From NCBI RefSeq assembly GCF_001557535.2, contig NZ_CP014306.1, positions 186,001-250,000 on the forward strand: DNA of 64,000 nt, given 5' to 3'. Position 1 is the stretch's first letter; each line of letters starts with the position of its first letter. This DNA is from Burkholderia sp. PAMC 26561. Its GTDB lineage: Bacteria; Pseudomonadota; Gammaproteobacteria; Burkholderiales; Burkholderiaceae. A program made the position numbers and the translations under genes. This document shows, one piece after another, positions 46,576 through 54,720 of the stretch. The notes under the pieces were generated by a model, which saw only the letters and a list, made by a program, of their open reading frames with translations, was not told where the DNA came from and did not search any database.

Positions 46576-48044
46576 GCTTCCGGTTCCTCGCGATCATCCG
46601 CTTCATGCCCGAGCAGGCAGGCCGCCTGCTCGCCCGGCAACGCTTCTACATCGCGCAGTTTCTTGCTCATCTGACGGGTGCGCGTTTCCGCTGATTCAAT
46701 CGATCGCGTCACCGCCTCAAGCTGCGAGCGCGTCTTCGAGAGCACTTCCCCGAACTTCCTGAATTCCGTTTTTACCGCGCCGAGCACTTGCCAGACCTCA
46801 CTGGAACGCTGCTCGATCGCGAGCGTCCGGAAGCCCATTTGCAGGCTGTTGAGCAAAGCGGTCAGCGTGGTCGGGCCCGTCACACTCACGCGATATTCAC
46901 GCTGCAAGAAATCCGTCAACCCCGGACGGCGCAAGATCTCCGCGTACAAACCTTCAGTAGGCAGGAACAACAACGCAAAGTCCGTGGTGTGCGGCGGCGC
47001 GACATACTTCTGCGCGATGGTCTTCGCCTCAGCGCGAATCCGGCCTTCGAGGGCGCGCGATGCCTCTTCCACCGCGACTGGATCTCCGCGATCCTGCGCA
47101 TCGATCAGACGCTCGTAATCCTCGCGCGGAAATTTCGCATCGATGGGAAGCCATACCGGCGTCGCCACCGCGTTCGCGCCGCTCTGGCCGGGGGCGTCGT
47201 GTCGGCCGGGCAGCTTGATCGCGAACTCCACGCGGTCGTTGCTCTTTGGAATGGTCGCGACATTCTTCGCGTACTGGTCCGGCGTCAGGAGTTGTTCGAG
47301 CAGCGACTCGAGTTGCACTTCGCCCCATGTCCCCCGTGTCTTGACGTTGGTCAGCACTTTCTTCAAGTCGCCGACGCCCGCCGCCAGTGTCTGCATTTCC
47401 CCCAATCCGCGATGCACCTGTTCAAGTCTGTCTGACACCAGCTTGAACGATTCGCCAAGCCGCTGTTCCAGCGTGGCATGGAGTTTTTCATCGACGGTGC
47501 GGCGCATTTCTTCGAGCTTCGCCGCGTTGTTCGCTTCGATGTCCTTCAGCCGCGCTTCAAGCGTCATGCGCACCTCGCTCAGACGGCGGTCGTTCGATTC
47601 CGACATCTGTGCGAGTTGCAGCGTGAGGGTATCGCCGAAACGCTTGAGCGCCTGACTTTGTTCGTCGCGCGCGTGCTGGCTTTGCTGGACGTTGCTTTCC
47701 GTCAAGGCAAGCAACTGCCGCGAGAACGCCTCGAGTTGCGCGTTCTGCACGTTCGACATGCTTGCAAGTTGCGTCGCAAGCGTCTGCTGGAACTGAGCGA
47801 ACGCGCCGCCCGCTTCCGTACGCGATGCGCGGGACGTCTCCACCACCTCGCCCCGCACATTGCGTTCGAGCCGCTCCTGGGCGCGTGCGTGGGCTTCGCC
47901 CATATCGATAACCCGGTCAGTGAGTGCGTCGAACTGTTCTTCGATATCCGTCTCGCGCTTGGGCCGCAGCAACAGAATCAGCACGATCACCAGCGTGATC
48001 GCAAGGACCGCGACCGCAGCGCTCAACAGCAACAACATTGTCAT
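46572..48044 (-). CDS. rmuC: DNA recombination protein RmuC
   Basis: RmuC limits recombination-driven inversions and has a nuclease-like core; its biochemistry is not fully settled. The protein has an N-terminal membrane segment (residues 3-26), a long coiled coil (about 35-215) and the conserved RmuC domain (GTWGEVQLESLLEQLLTPDQYAKN, LPIDAKFPREDYERL, PTEGLYAEILRRPG). The total is 490 residues. Its ATG overlaps the stop of the upstream dehydrogenase gene (ATGA). Confidence 0.94.
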   Translation of the reverse strand: MTMLLLLSAAVAVLAITLVIVLILLLRPKRETDIEEQFDALTDRVIDMGEAHARAQERLERNVRGEVVETSRASRTEAGGAFAQFQQTLATQLASMSNVQNAQLEAFSRQLLALTESNVQQSQHARDEQSQALKRFGDTLTLQLAQMSESNDRRLSEVRMTLEARLKDIEANNAAKLEEMRRTVDEKLHATLEQRLGESFKLVSDRLEQVHRGLGEMQTLAAGVGDLKKVLTNVKTRGTWGEVQLESLLEQLLTPDQYAKNVATIPKSNDRVEFAIKLPGRHDAPGQSGANAVATPVWLPIDAKFPREDYERLIDAQDRGDPVAVEEASRALEGRIRAEAKTIAQKYVAPPHTTDFALLFLPTEGLYAEILRRPGLTDFLQREYRVSVTGPTTLTALLNSLQMGFRTLAIEQRSSEVWQVLGAVKTEFRKFGEVLSKTRSQLEAVTRSIESAETRTRQMSKKLRDVEALPGEQAACLLGHEADDREEPEA

Positions 48045-49021
48045 TTCTTCAGTACTTCCGGATTGATCGGGTTCGGCGGCTTACCGGCGCGGGGACCTTC
48101 GCCTAATGCAGCGATGAGGTTGTCGGCAGCGAGATTCGCCATTGCGCGGCGTGTGGATTCGGTCGCGCTTGCAATATGCGGCGTCAGTACGACGTTCGAC
48201 AAACCCAGGAAATCGCGATTGAAATTCGGCTCGCCTTCGAAGACATCGAGGCCCGCTGCAGCGATGGTCTTGTTGCGCAGCGCTTCGATCAACGCAGCGT
48301 CATCGACGATTCCGCCTCGCGCGATATTGGTCAGCGTTGCCGTGGGTTTCATGCTCGCGAGTTCCGCCGCGCCGATGGTGTGATGGTTTTCGGCGGTGTA
48401 CGGCAGCACCAGTACAACGTGATCGGCCTGTTTGAGCAAGTCAGCCTTCGATGCGTATTCGGCATTCAACTCCGACTCGATCGCCGGCGCGACACGCGAA
48501 CGGTTGTGATAGATCACGCGCATGTTGAACCCGCGCGCACGCCGGGCCAGCGCTTGTCCGATGCGGCCCATGCCGATCACGCCCAGCGTCGAGCCGTAGA
48601 CGTCCGCGCCGAGAAACGCATCGTACGACCACGTGCCCCATTTGCCCGCGCGCAGGAAATGCTCGGATTCCGTGATGCGACGTGCAGCCGCCATCATGAG
48701 CGACCAGCCAAAGTCAGCGGTGCTCTCGTTCAGCACGTCAGGCGTGTTCGTGCCGAGCACGCCGTGGGCGTTGAGCGCCTGCATGTCGAAGTTGTTATAG
48801 CCGACGGCCATGTTCGACACGACCTTCAAATTCGGTGCGCCTTCAAGCACCTTGGCCGTGACAGGATCGCCCGCGAGCAACGCGCCATCGCGATCGGCCA
48901 TGCGGCGCGCGAATTCGTCGGCGGGAAGCGGCGCGCCGGGATTGGCATCGACTTCAAAATACTGTCGCAGGCGTTCGATCACGTCCGGGAAGATGGGGCG
49001 GGCAACCAGCACTTTCTTCAT
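48041..49021 (-). CDS. 2-hydroxyacid dehydrogenase, glyoxylate/hydroxypyruvate reductase-like
   Basis: A D-isomer-specific NAD(P)-dependent 2-hydroxyacid dehydrogenase. The dinucleotide fold is LGVIGMGRIGQALARRARGF, the substrate-binding Arg lies in NIARGGIVDD, the active-site Glu follows in FEGEPNFN, and the His is in LTPHIASATEST. The length of 326 residues and the overall sequence are closest to GhrB-type glyoxylate/hydroxypyruvate reductases, although 2-ketogluconate reductase is also possible. It is coupled to rmuC downstream and lies 10 nt after the antiporter gene. Confidence 0.88.
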   Translation of the reverse strand: MKKVLVARPIFPDVIERLRQYFEVDANPGAPLPADEFARRMADRDGALLAGDPVTAKVLEGAPNLKVVSNMAVGYNNFDMQALNAHGVLGTNTPDVLNESTADFGWSLMMAAARRITESEHFLRAGKWGTWSYDAFLGADVYGSTLGVIGMGRIGQALARRARGFNMRVIYHNRSRVAPAIESELNAEYASKADLLKQADHVVLVLPYTAENHHTIGAAELASMKPTATLTNIARGGIVDDAALIEALRNKTIAAAGLDVFEGEPNFNRDFLGLSNVVLTPHIASATESTRRAMANLAADNLIAALGEGPRAGKPPNPINPEVLKK

Positions 49022-49031
49022 CGACTTCTCC

Positions 49032-50474
49032 TTAAAAGAACAACCATCCGGTAAGCAGGTACAGGGGCAACAAGATGACCGATGACCAGCCCAGGTAACC
49101 GAAGAAACTGGGCATCACAACGCCGCGAGATTCGGCGATCGCCTTGACCATGAAATTGGGCGCGTTGCCTATGTAACTGTTCGCACCCATGAAAACGGCA
49201 CCCGCGGAGATGGCGGCGAGCGTGGTGGCGCCGGTCGTCATCAAGGCCTGTGCGTCGCCGCCGGCGAGGTTGAAGAACACGAGGTAGGTAGGCGCGTTAT
49301 CGAGAAACGATGACAACAGCCCCGTCGCCCAGAAGTAAGCAATGTCGATGGGCTTGCCGCTCGAGTCGGTGACGAGATGCACGATGCCAGCAAACGCGCC
49401 ATCCGCGCCGGCGCGCAGAATAATGATCACCGGTGCAATGGTGATGAAGATGGCGGCGAACAGCTTCGCGACTTCTTCGATAGGCGCCCAGTTGAACGCG
49501 TTGCCCTCCCGCGCGCTCTTCGGCGTGAGCTTCAGTGACAGCAACATCACGACGATCAGCAATACGTCGCGCACCAGGTTCTGCAACGCTACGTGCGTGC
49601 CGAATACATCGAATTCGATACCCGGTTTCCACAAGCCGCTCATCAGGACCAGCACGACAACTGCCGCCAGAAGAACGAAATTGATTTTCCCGTCGATGCT
49701 CAGCGGCGTCTTTTCAGCGGTCTCCGGCAGCACGTCTTCCTTCGCGAAATAATACCGGTCGAGCGCATAAAAGAGCGCGAGCAGGATGGCGCAGATAAAC
49801 AGCGTCGGCTTCGCGAGATGCACGGTGGTCCAGAAGAAGCTGACGCCGTTCAAGAAGCCGAGGAACAAGGGCGGATCACCGAGAGGTGAAAGCGAACCGC
49901 CTGCATTGGCAACGAGAAAAATGAAGAACACCACCCGATGCACACGGTGCTTGCGCTCTTCATTTGCGCGCAGCAACGGGCGGATCAGCAGCATTGCTGC
50001 GCCCGTGGTTCCCATGATGCTGGCGAGGAAGGTGCCGAGCGCGAGCAGTCCGGTGTTCAACCGGGGCGAACCGCGCAGGTCGCCATTCAGGCATATTCCG
50101 CCGGCGACGGTGAAGAGCGCCGTGAGCAGAATGATGAACGGGATATATTCTTCCAGCATCGCGTGGACGAAGGTCGCGAAGGCGGAGTTCGCTCCGAAAC
50201 CAATGGCAAACGGTACGAGAAAGGCAATCGCCCACGCTGCCGATATCTTGCCGTAATGACTGTGCCAGGCATGCGGCGCGACCAGCGGCGCAATGGCGAT
50301 GGACAGCAGGATGCCCGCGAACGGCAGCGCCCAGAGCGGCGACAACGCGGCGCCATCGAGCGTCGCCGCGGAGGCATCAAGCGGCAGTGCCGCGAGCGCG
50401 AGGACCAGCATCAACCAGCGCATATCCCAACTGCGCCGCCCGCGTGATTTCCAGCATGCGGGCGATGGTTTCAT
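49032..50474 (-). CDS. Sodium:proton antiporter, NhaD type
   Basis: An inner-membrane transporter with a leader-like first segment and about twelve hydrophobic segments. It belongs to the ion-transporter superfamily containing NhaD and ArsB: APLVAPHAWHSHYGKISAAWA, MGTTGAAMLLIRPLL, GGSLSPLGDPPLFLGFLNGV, FLDNAPTYLVFFNLAGG and GANSYIGNAPNFMVKAIAE are the NhaD-like motifs. I prefer the ATG at 50474, which has GAGG about 9 nt upstream and gives 480 residues; a TTG 33 nt earlier is an alternative. It probably exchanges Na+ or Li+ for protons, based on family. Confidence 0.88.
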   Translation of the reverse strand: MKPSPACWKSRGRRSWDMRWLMLVLALAALPLDASAATLDGAALSPLWALPFAGILLSIAIAPLVAPHAWHSHYGKISAAWAIAFLVPFAIGFGANSAFATFVHAMLEEYIPFIILLTALFTVAGGICLNGDLRGSPRLNTGLLALGTFLASIMGTTGAAMLLIRPLLRANEERKHRVHRVVFFIFLVANAGGSLSPLGDPPLFLGFLNGVSFFWTTVHLAKPTLFICAILLALFYALDRYYFAKEDVLPETAEKTPLSIDGKINFVLLAAVVVLVLMSGLWKPGIEFDVFGTHVALQNLVRDVLLIVVMLLSLKLTPKSAREGNAFNWAPIEEVAKLFAAIFITIAPVIIILRAGADGAFAGIVHLVTDSSGKPIDIAYFWATGLLSSFLDNAPTYLVFFNLAGGDAQALMTTGATTLAAISAGAVFMGANSYIGNAPNFMVKAIAESRGVVMPSFFGYLGWSSVILLPLYLLTGWLFF

Positions 50475-50597
50475 GGGTGGGTCCTCGTTGGCAGGTGCGT
50501 CGATCAAGGACTTGATTATAACGAGCAGCCCTGCCGCACGACCCTAGACCGAATGGCTAACGCTAAGCCGGGTTGCGTCCGGACGCACGCCCACGAG

Positions 50598-51788
50598 TTA
50601 CAGTTCTCCTACCGGCTTGACGATATCGAAAACCTGGCGCAGGTACGCAAGATAAGCCTGGTCTTCGCACATGTTCTTGCCGGGAGAATCGGAGAGCTTG
50701 GCGACCGGCTGCCCATTGCAGCGAACCATCTTGATGACGATCTGCAAAGGCTGGTAACCCAGGTCGTTGGTGAGATTCGTGCCCACGCCGAACGCGAGCT
50801 GGCAACGGCCGCGAAAGCGTACGTAGAGCTGCAGTACTTTGGGAATGTCGAGCGCGTCCGAGAAAACCAGCACCTTGGTTCGCGGGTCGCATCGGTTCTG
50901 CTCGTAGTGACGGATCAGGCGCTCGCCCCAGTCGAACGGATCGCCGGAGTCGTGACGGGCGCCGTCGAAGAGCTTGCAGAAGTACATGTCGAAGTCGTTG
51001 AGAAACGCCTTCATGCCGTAGACGTCGGAGAGCGCAATGCCCAGATCACCTCTATATTCCTTGGCCCACATCTCGAAGCCGAAGACCTGCGAATCGCGCA
51101 GCCGCGGACCGAGCGCCTGGCAAGCCTGCAAGTACTCGTGCGCCATCGTGCCCAGGGGACGAAGGCCGTGCTTCATTGCGTAATAGACGTTGCTCGTGCC
51201 GGTGAACTGCTCGCCCAAACCTTCCTTCAGCTTGAGGATGACTTCTTCGTGCCACTTGCCGGAGAACCGGCGGCGCGTGCCATAGTCGGCGATCTTGCAC
51301 TCGGATACCTCAGGGCTGCCGCCAAGCAACTCGATCTTGTCGCGCAGACGGTCGCGGCCGGTTTCGAAAGTCGGATCGCGCTGCGTGTTGCGGAAATAAA
51401 CTTCGTTGACAATCGCGAGAACGGGAATCTCGAACAGGATGGTGTGCAGCCAGGGGCCGACAATATCGATGTCGATCTCGCCGTTGTTTTTCGCCGACGG
51501 CTTGATCGTCACCCGCTTTTCGTTGAGGTGAAAGAGCGCGAGGAAGTCGATGAAATCGCTCTTGATGAAGCGCATCCGCCGGAGGTATTCGAGCTCTTCT
51601 TCGGTGAAACGCAACTGGCAGAGCGCGCGCACTTCCTCGCGAATTTCCTCGATGTACGGAACGAGATCGACACCTTGCGTACGGCATCGGAACTTGTATT
51701 CCGCATGCGCTGCCGGGAAGTGATGCAGGACGACCTGCATCATGGTGAACTTGTAGAGATCGGTATCGAGCAGCGAATGGATGATCAT
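50598..51788 (-). CDS. pncB: Nicotinate phosphoribosyltransferase
   Basis: PncB salvages nicotinate to nicotinate mononucleotide for NAD synthesis. Motifs are [21 protein letters not shown] at the N-terminus, [21 protein letters not shown], the [19 protein letters not shown] phosphoribosyl-binding region and [12 protein letters not shown]. The ATG at 51788 gives 396 residues (400 in E. coli); a longer frame to 52046 adds Cys/Arg-rich sequence and is rejected. Tandem 15-bp repeats lie 72-107 nt upstream of the start and may bind an NAD-responsive repressor. Confidence 0.95.
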   Translation of the reverse strand: MIIHSLLDTDLYKFTMMQVVLHHFPAAHAEYKFRCRTQGVDLVPYIEEIREEVRALCQLRFTEEELEYLRRMRFIKSDFIDFLALFHLNEKRVTIKPSAKNNGEIDIDIVGPWLHTILFEIPVLAIVNEVYFRNTQRDPTFETGRDRLRDKIELLGGSPEVSECKIADYGTRRRFSGKWHEEVILKLKEGLGEQFTGTSNVYYAMKHGLRPLGTMAHEYLQACQALGPRLRDSQVFGFEMWAKEYRGDLGIALSDVYGMKAFLNDFDMYFCKLFDGARHDSGDPFDWGERLIRHYEQNRCDPRTKVLVFSDALDIPKVLQLYVRFRGRCQLAFGVGTNLTNDLGYQPLQIVIKMVRCNGQPVAKLSDSPGKNMCEDQAYLAYLRQVFDIVKPVGEL

Positions 51789-52233
51789 GGTTCCAGACGA
51801 ACGGCTAGTACAACGGATAGAACCGCCAGGCAAAATCCCGCGGGCAAACGCAAACGGAGGGTCTGTAAGGACACGGTCTGTACGGACACGGTCCGACGGA
51901 ACGCACTGACCAGGCACTGGCTGGTCTGCCCCGGCGGCCTCGAAGAGCATGTTACCCGAAGTGCAAAGCCTGAGCCCCGTGCGCCATGGCGTCGAATCAT
52001 TTGCCGCACCTTGCGGCAGGCCCGCATACGCCCATAAACAAATCACTAAAGGATATAAGGCCTTCTGGAACGGGGTCGCGCTGAGTTTTACCGGTACGCT
52101 ACAATATTGGTTTTGGCGCGCGCAATGTGCATAGCCGGGCTGCCCAGCCCAGGAAAGAGACTGAAGGTTCGAGATCGAACCCAGCGTCCGAGTTGCCTCG
52201 CCGCCCCCACGAATTTCGCATGCAGGAGCCTGA
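51789..52233. other. Divergent intergenic region between pncB and fdxA
   Basis: This 445-nt stretch must hold both promoters. Apart from the 15-bp tandem repeats at 51860-51895, a TACAAT near 52100-52105 could be the -10 of fdxA but has no matching -35. No RNA gene or convincing short ORF is seen. Confidence 0.5.
51860..51895. repeat. Tandem 15-bp repeats upstream of pncB
   Basis: GGTCTGTAAGGACAC (51860-51874) is followed at once by GGTCTGTACGGACAC (51875-51889) and a partial third unit GGTCCG (51890-51895). The second unit contains a near-palindrome GTCTGTACGGAC. Position and spacing fit an operator array controlling pncB. Confidence 0.7.
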
Positions 52234-52557
52234 ATGACTCACGTTGTGACCGAAAGCTGCATCAAGTGCCGTTACACCGATTGCGTGGACGTGTGCCCGG
52301 TGGACTGCTTCCGCGAAGGTCCCAATTTCCTCTCGATCGACCCGGACGAGTGCATCGACTGCGCTGTGTGCGTGGCTGAATGTCCGGTCAATGCGATCTA
52401 TGCCGAAGAAGATGTGCCAGGTGATCAGCAGCACTTCATCGAACTGAACGCGGATCTTTCGCGCGCATGGCCAAGTATCACCAAGACCAAGGCACCGCTG
52501 CCGGAAGCCGACGATTTCAAGGACGTAAAAGAGAAGCTCGAACTGCTCGAACGTTGA
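52234..52557 (+). CDS. fdxA: 7Fe ferredoxin
   Basis: A 107-residue FdxA-type electron carrier with one [3Fe-4S] and one [4Fe-4S] cluster. Cysteines C9, C12, C17, C21 and C25 lie in [17 protein letters not shown], and [12 protein letters not shown] supplies the rest, in the spacing of Azotobacter FdI. The long C-terminal extension typical of the 7Fe group follows. The physiological partner is unknown. It is monocistronic, divergent from pncB, and followed by the tRNA-Asn gene. Confidence 0.95.
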   Translation: MTHVVTESCIKCRYTDCVDVCPVDCFREGPNFLSIDPDECIDCAVCVAECPVNAIYAEEDVPGDQQHFIELNADLSRAWPSITKTKAPLPEADDFKDVKEKLELLER

Positions 52558-52638
52558 TACATAAGCGGCGGTTTGTCGCTCTGTTTAACGCACTCTTTGT
52601 TGGTAGGTAAGTTTTTAAATCGAGATGAACGCAGGGTG

Positions 52639-52667
52639 TTGACAGGCTAGAATCCCCTCCATATAAT
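52639..52667 (+). promoter_or_regulatory. Consensus sigma70 promoter for tRNA-Asn
   Basis: Perfect TTGACA (52639-52644), a 17-nt spacer and perfect TATAAT (52662-52667) place the transcript start near 52674, about 16 nt before the mature tRNA 5' end. Confidence 0.93.
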
Positions 52668-52689
52668 CTCGTTTCTCTGCTGCAGATGT

Positions 52690-52765
52690 TCCCCGATAGC
52701 TCAGTTGGTAGAGCGCCGGACTGTTAATCCGTAGGTCCCTGGTTCGAGCCCAGGTCGGGGAGCCA
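52690..52765 (+). tRNA. tRNA-Asn (GTT)
   Basis: A 76-nt cloverleaf with encoded CCA. Acceptor TCCCCGA pairs with TCGGGGA, the anticodon is GTT in CTGTTAATC, and the T-arm is CTGGTTCGAGCCCAG. It has its own consensus promoter and terminator, so it is a single-gene unit. tRNA genes are common integration sites, and the genes to its right are more accessory in character. Confidence 0.97.
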
Positions 52766-52779
52766 AAAAGGTTCCAGAC

Positions 52780-52809
52780 AAAAAGCCCAATCGAAAGATT
52801 GGGCTTTTT
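52780..52809 (+). terminator. Rho-independent terminator after tRNA-Asn
   Basis: AAAAAGCCCAATC and GATTGGGCTTTTT form a 13-bp perfect stem with a GAAA tetraloop, 14 nt after the tRNA. Confidence 0.94.
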
Positions 52810-52931
52810 GCGTTTAGCGCTATGGAATGCACTGCCATAGCGATTTCGCGAAGTAAGTTGCCACTGCTCATGTTTCAAGAACGAAATGCGACCTCTAGGG
52901 CATGTCAACCGGGAAACTGCCTCTTCTTTCC

Positions 52932-52968
52932 TGATGAGTTTGGTATATACATTTGATATATCTCATCA
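52932..52968. promoter_or_regulatory. Inverted-repeat operator-like site upstream of vapBC
   Basis: TGATGAG (52932-52938) and CTCATCA (52962-52968) flank two small palindromes, GTATATAC (52943-52950) and GATATATC (52955-52962). The site sits just upstream of the antitoxin ribosome-binding site. Toxin-antitoxin operons of this type are usually autoregulated through such palindromes, so this is the probable VapB/VapBC operator and overlaps an AT-rich promoter. Confidence 0.65.
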
Positions 52969-52981
52969 AGAGGGGAAGGTT

Positions 52982-53225
52982 ATAAATACTGCTAAAGTAT
53001 TTTTAGTCTGTCCGATCACAGACCGTGCGCTTGCCCAAGGAGTTCCGACTGGACGTGGATGAAGTGCGTGTGCGGCGCCACGGCAACGCGATCATCCTCG
53101 AACCGATCGCCAATGATTGGTCATGGCTCGAATTGATCGTCGGCCCCGTCGACGAAGGCTTTATCCAGGCATCAACTGAGCAGCCGACCGAACAGGACCG
53201 CCCAGATCTGGATTTCTTTAAGTGA
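52982..53225 (+). pseudogene. vapB: VapB-like antitoxin, 5' end disrupted
   Basis: From 53007 the frame reads SVRSQTVRLPKEFRLDVDEVRVRRHGNAIILEP, a clear VapB swapped-hairpin (AbrB-like) antitoxin. The expected N-terminus NTAKVFL is encoded just before, but in another frame (52985-53005), with one extra base near 53004-53006. It is preceded by ATA (52982-52984) where the ATG should be. The ribosome site AGGGGAAGG still stands in front of that ATA. The only usable start is the GTG at 53025, giving 66 residues without the first DNA-binding strand but with the C-terminal toxin-binding tail, ending in a GTGA overlap with vapC. It may still neutralise VapC while losing autoregulation. Confidence 0.75.
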
Positions 53226-53614
53226 ACCACTTGCTCGACACGAACGCCGTCATTGCGCTCATGAAGGGAAATAGCGGATTTCTCGCTCGGCTGCGACAGC
53301 ATCGACCGCGCGATTTCGCCATCTCATCCATCGTCGCACAAGAACTATATTACGGCGCATACAAGAGCCAGAACGCCGCCGAGAACTTGAAGCGTGTTGA
53401 GGCGTTGCAATTCGAAGTTCTCGACTTCGATACTGAAGATGCCCGGCACGCAGGGGAAGTGCGCGTGGAACTCGCATTGGCCGGAACTCCAAGTGGACCG
53501 TATGACGCTCTCATCGCGGGACAGGCCCTTGCCCGCGCACTCACACTTGTCACTCGAAATACCCGGGAGTTCCGTCGCGTGAGCAAGCTGAACGTTGAGG
53601 ACTGGGAAAGCTAG
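53222..53614 (+). CDS. vapC: VapC-type PIN-domain toxin ribonuclease
   Basis: VapC toxins are Mg-dependent ribonucleases that cut initiator tRNA or other RNAs when not held by VapB. The PIN acidic residues are D6 (HLLDTNAV), E41 (AQELYYGA) and D95 (SGPYDALIAGQA), followed by LTLVTRNTREFRRV, the usual end motif of the tRNA(fMet)-cleaving group. The length is 130 residues and no lesion is visible. The start is a GTG that overlaps the vapB stop, so expression is coupled to translation of the antitoxin remnant. Confidence 0.9.
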   Translation: MNHLLDTNAVIALMKGNSGFLARLRQHRPRDFAISSIVAQELYYGAYKSQNAAENLKRVEALQFEVLDFDTEDARHAGEVRVELALAGTPSGPYDALIAGQALARALTLVTRNTREFRRVSKLNVEDWES

Positions 53615-53646
53615 GAGACCCAGCGCACCTCATCCAATCTTTAAAA

Positions 53647-53673
53647 TTGGCGGTCGTCAGACAACGGTATAAT
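53647..53673 (+). promoter_or_regulatory. Promoter with overlapping GntR-type operator upstream of the FadR-family gene
   Basis: A perfect TATAAT (53668-53673) has a TTGGCG-like -35 at 53647-53652 (15-nt spacing, short). The motif GTCGTCAGACAA (53653-53664) fills the spacer. The same motif occurs twice more, in the gap before kdgD, so this is likely an autoregulatory operator. Confidence 0.65.
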
Positions 53674-53717
53674 GTCCGCTTGAATATATCGCCCGACCGA
53701 CTCAAGGAGCGTTTCTG

Positions 53718-54461
53718 ATGGCCGAACCCCTCGCATCCGTCGCGACACCCCGACGTGCCCGCAACCTGGCGGAGAGCGTGTTCGACTACGTGATCGAACA
53801 GATCGAATCTGCCGCCCTGAAACCTGGCGACAAACTGCCGACCGAAGCCAAGCTGATGATCACGCTCGGCGTAAGCCGGACAGTCGTGCGCGAAGGCATT
53901 TCGCGATTGCAGGCAAACGAGGTCATCGAAACGCGGCACGGCATTGGAAGTTTCGTGCTGGAACCGCGGCGCGAAAAGCTTGGTATCGACATGGTGCCGG
54001 CCACCACCCTGCGCGATGTTCTTTCAGTGCTCGAACTGCGCATCAGTCTTGAGACGGAATGCGCCGGTCTGGCCGCGCAGCGTGCGCAGCCCGAAGACCT
54101 CGTGCGCATGCGCGCCGCACTCGATGCAATCGAAGCCACCAGCCGCAATGGCAATGACAGCGTCGCGGCCGACCTCCAGTTCCACATCGCGCTTGCCCGG
54201 GCAACGGGCAACCGCTATTTCGTCGATATCCTGACGCAAATGGGCACGGCGCTGATTCCGCGAAACCGCATCGATTCAGCGGGTATCGCGAAGGCAGATC
54301 CGAAGGCGTACATGTCGCTGGTGAATCTCGAACATGAGAGCATTCTGGAAGCGATTGTCCGGCGCGACGCCGAAAGCGCCCGCGCCGCCATGCGCATGCA
54401 TTTGTCGAATAGCCGGGAACGCTTGCGGCGCGCCAACCAGGCAGCCGATGTGACCGCCTGA
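53718..54461 (+). CDS. GntR-family regulator, FadR subfamily
   Basis: A 247-residue DNA-binding repressor. The winged helix-turn-helix is N-terminal (ALKPGDKLPTEAKLMITLGVSRTVVREGISRLQANEVIETRHGIGSFV, in shorter blocks) and the FadR-type all-helical ligand domain (FCD) follows, with metal-ligand-like Asp/His positions in LQFHIALARATGN and LEHESILEAIVRRD. Its position directly upstream of kdgD and the shared operator motif suggest it controls sugar-acid breakdown, with a sugar acid or KDG-like intermediate as effector. That effector is inferred. Confidence 0.88.
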   Translation: MAEPLASVATPRRARNLAESVFDYVIEQIESAALKPGDKLPTEAKLMITLGVSRTVVREGISRLQANEVIETRHGIGSFVLEPRREKLGIDMVPATTLRDVLSVLELRISLETECAGLAAQRAQPEDLVRMRAALDAIEATSRNGNDSVAADLQFHIALARATGNRYFVDILTQMGTALIPRNRIDSAGIAKADPKAYMSLVNLEHESILEAIVRRDAESARAAMRMHLSNSRERLRRANQAADVTA

Positions 54462-54517
54462 CCCACCAAGCTCACTTGCCTCGCTTGGAATTTTCAACGA
54501 GCGCAGGCAAACTCATC

Positions 54518-54529
54518 TTGTCTGACGTC
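54518..54529. promoter_or_regulatory. GntR operator-like site 2
   Basis: TTGTCTGACGTC, on the opposite strand orientation to site 1 and differing from it at one base, lies 56 nt after the regulator's stop codon and about 190 nt before kdgD. Confidence 0.55.
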
Positions 54530-54649
54530 ATACTTTGATGGATACTATGTACGCCCGGCGGCACCAAATACAGCCTGTAAGGTGTCGCCACTATTATATG
54601 ATCTGGGGGTTAATACCCATACTATCGCCAATCTGATCGATCTTAGAAT

Positions 54650-54661
54650 GTCATCAGACAA
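54650..54661. promoter_or_regulatory. GntR operator-like site 3
   Basis: GTCATCAGACAA (reverse TTGTCTGATGAC) lies 59 nt before the kdgD start. Together with sites at 53653 and 54518 it gives the shared pattern TTGTCTGAYGWC, typical in style of FadR-subfamily operators. Confidence 0.6.
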
Positions 54662-54720
54662 CGTATGTCGATTAATCTCGTAGCTGCTGGCCGCCTGGAA
54701 AAACCAACTCACGACCGAAC

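Noticed and set aside
53222..54461. Possible genomic island starting at tRNA-Asn
   Set aside because: I found no integrase, no repeat of the tRNA 3' end, and no other transfer genes within the window; the tRNA next to vapBC alone is not enough.
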